Below the pieces are notes generated by a model. That model searched no databases, was not told where the DNA came from, and saw only the letters and a list, made by a program, of their open reading frames with translations. From Rickettsiales bacterium (GTDB taxonomy: Bacteria; Pseudomonadota; Alphaproteobacteria; G027485855): a DNA stretch of 64,000 bases. Shown piece after piece: positions 62,777-64,000 of this stretch (the first letter of the stretch is position 1; every line of letters begins with the position of its first letter). The stretch covers positions 186,001 through 250,000 of the forward strand of contig JAIXQD010000021.1 in NCBI GenBank assembly GCA_027485855.1, in the 5' to 3' direction. The translations under genes and the position numbers were made by a program.

Positions 62777-63805
62777 ATGATTACAAAAGAAATTGAGTTT
62801 ACATCCGAAGACGGCCTTGTTTTAAAAGGCACCTTGCATATTCCTAATGTAGAGGTATCTGGCGTCGCCGTCATTATTGCAGGCTCGGGGCCCACGGATC
62901 GGAATGGCAATAGCACGGCTGGCGGTGATAGTGTTTTTCAACAAATCAATCTTTATAAGGACATTGCCGAATTTTGCGCGAACAACGGCATGGCGGTTTT
63001 AACCTATGACAAAAGAAGCTGTTCTATATACGCGGCTCAATGGCAGAAAATACTTGGTGGAGATATAAAAAAGATTTCTAAGTTTTTTTCTTTTAAAAAT
63101 ACGGTCAAGGACGCGCAAAAGGCAATACAAGCCGCGCGTCAAAACCTGGGCATGCCCGCCACAAAACCTGTCACACTTATCGGACATAGCGAAGGCGGGT
63201 TGGTAGCCCTAAAAATTGCAAAAGAACAAAAAATCGACAACCTCGTACTATTAGCAACCGCAGGGCGCACCTTAGCCGATGTGTTAAAAGAGCAGATCTT
63301 TGAAAATGTTAAGCGTCAAACAAACGATGAATCTATTGCACAGCAATTCGTAGACCACACTACTGACGCTATGGATGCTTTTCGTTCTGGAAAGCCGCTG
63401 CCCTCAACCTTGCCACCAGGCTTAATTCCTTTATTCAATGATACAACAAGACAGTTTTTTAAAGAAATACTGGATATTGACCCGGTGCAGCTTGCAAGAA
63501 AAATCAACTCCAAAACTATAATCTTTAACGGCACAAACGATATGCAGGTGCATCATCAAAAAGATGCTGAGCTGCTGTTTAATGCCTTTAAGAGCAGAGG
63601 CGCTGCCGCTGACCAGCAACAGCTAATTAAAATTGATCAGGCAAGTCACTGCTTCAAAAAAGCAGATGACCCCAATGATTTACAAAAGGCTTTCGGGGGG
63701 CCTGTCGCCCCTGAATTATTGCACGAGCTGAAAACCTTTCTCGGTGCAAAAAAAGCGCCTTCCATTCAGCCCCGCAAGAAACCTAGCCCAAAGCCAGAGC
63801 CCTGA
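62777..63805 (+). CDS. Alpha/beta-hydrolase (dienelactone-hydrolase/esterase-like)
   Basis: A 342-residue protein: TSEDGLVLKGTLHIPN, oxyanion loop VIIAGSGPTDRNGNS, nucleophile elbow LIGHSEGGLVALKIA (Ser about 139), acid near FNGTNDMQVHHQKD, His in DQASHCFKKADD. GSGPTDRDGN is typical of the YqiK/BAAT-like peptidase S9-type esterases. No signal peptide is visible, and the end is Lys/Pro-rich. It is transcribed alone. Confidence 0.85.
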   Translation: MITKEIEFTSEDGLVLKGTLHIPNVEVSGVAVIIAGSGPTDRNGNSTAGGDSVFQQINLYKDIAEFCANNGMAVLTYDKRSCSIYAAQWQKILGGDIKKISKFFSFKNTVKDAQKAIQAARQNLGMPATKPVTLIGHSEGGLVALKIAKEQKIDNLVLLATAGRTLADVLKEQIFENVKRQTNDESIAQQFVDHTTDAMDAFRSGKPLPSTLPPGLIPLFNDTTRQFFKEILDIDPVQLARKINSKTIIFNGTNDMQVHHQKDAELLFNAFKSRGAAADQQQLIKIDQASHCFKKADDPNDLQKAFGGPVAPELLHELKTFLGAKKAPSIQPRKKPSPKPEP

Positions 63806-64000
63806 GGTTAGCACAACATCAAGAACAACCTGCATAACCATAAATTGCTGAGCTTTTCTCATTACTTGCACTTACTGATGCGTTACTGCGGCGCATTTAC
63901 CTCATAGACACTTGCCCCATATTTTCAGCAAAAACTCGTGGACAGAGTGTCTGAGTTTGCGCGATATTGACCGGTGTTACGATGGTGGTGTCGTCACAGC
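63806..64000. other. Right edge of window, nothing recognised
   Basis: These 195 bases after the last stop contain no supported gene or hairpin. A new gene may start beyond the edge. Confidence 0.5.

Overview
The window reads as the chromosome of an alphaproteobacterium whose order I cannot fix. The best evidence is the block pckA / chvI / chvG / EIIA-Man / HPr, an order typical of that class, together with a prokaryotic alternative oxidase, a DUF1328/DUF3309/CsbD-type stress cluster and the thrS-infC pair. Coding density is high. Base composition is balanced apart from two AT-richer accessory patches, each next to a tRNA-Ser gene (about 15.9-19.0 kb and 61.5-62.5 kb).

Layout. 1-6453 (minus) is the 5' part of a giant two-partner-secretion adhesin that runs off the left edge. 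6.8-15.8 kb is a cluster of small envelope and stress proteins (CsbD, LpxR, SYLF, YfdX, DUF3309, DUF883-like, SOUL, glycine-zipper lipoprotein, DUF1328) with a hybrid histidine kinase, an isolated histidine-kinase phosphoacceptor domain and a KdpE-like response regulator. 15.9-19.0 kb is an accessory patch (DUF2971 protein, unknown membrane protein) ending at tRNA-Ser(GCT). 19.2-21.4 kb holds a SpoU-family rRNA methyltransferase and GMP reductase. 21.5-27.7 kb is a tandem pair of very divergent ClpB-like double AAA+ ATPases. 28.7-30.5 kb is a DEAD-box helicase. 30.7-36.2 kb is an RTX subtilase with its type I secretion ABC protein and membrane fusion protein. 36.1-38.5 kb is a TviB/TviC-type nucleotide-sugar pair. 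38.7-41.6 kb holds alternative oxidase, a DUF533 protein, and ArsR plus a cation diffusion facilitator.

41.6-49.7 kb is the most distinctive region: part of a chromosomal Dot/Icm-like type IVB secretion system. It has a DotB ATPase, a DotA-like membrane protein, a TraX-like protein, an IcmC-like protein carrying an extra IcmD-like domain, two nearly identical IcmD-like proteins and an IcmJ/DotN zinc protein. It abuts the regulatory PTS/ChvGI/PckA block (49.7-54.7 kb), in which hprK is missing from its usual place and a mini flagellar-rod-like gene stands there instead. 55.5-61.1 kb has infC (probable ATT start), thrS, two glycosyltransferases and a hydrolase. Then follow two tandem structured repeats that copy part of a tRNA-Ser, the tRNA-Ser(GGA) itself, an accessory gene and another alpha/beta hydrolase.

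All functional calls come from reading motifs and family resemblance by eye. No database search was run.
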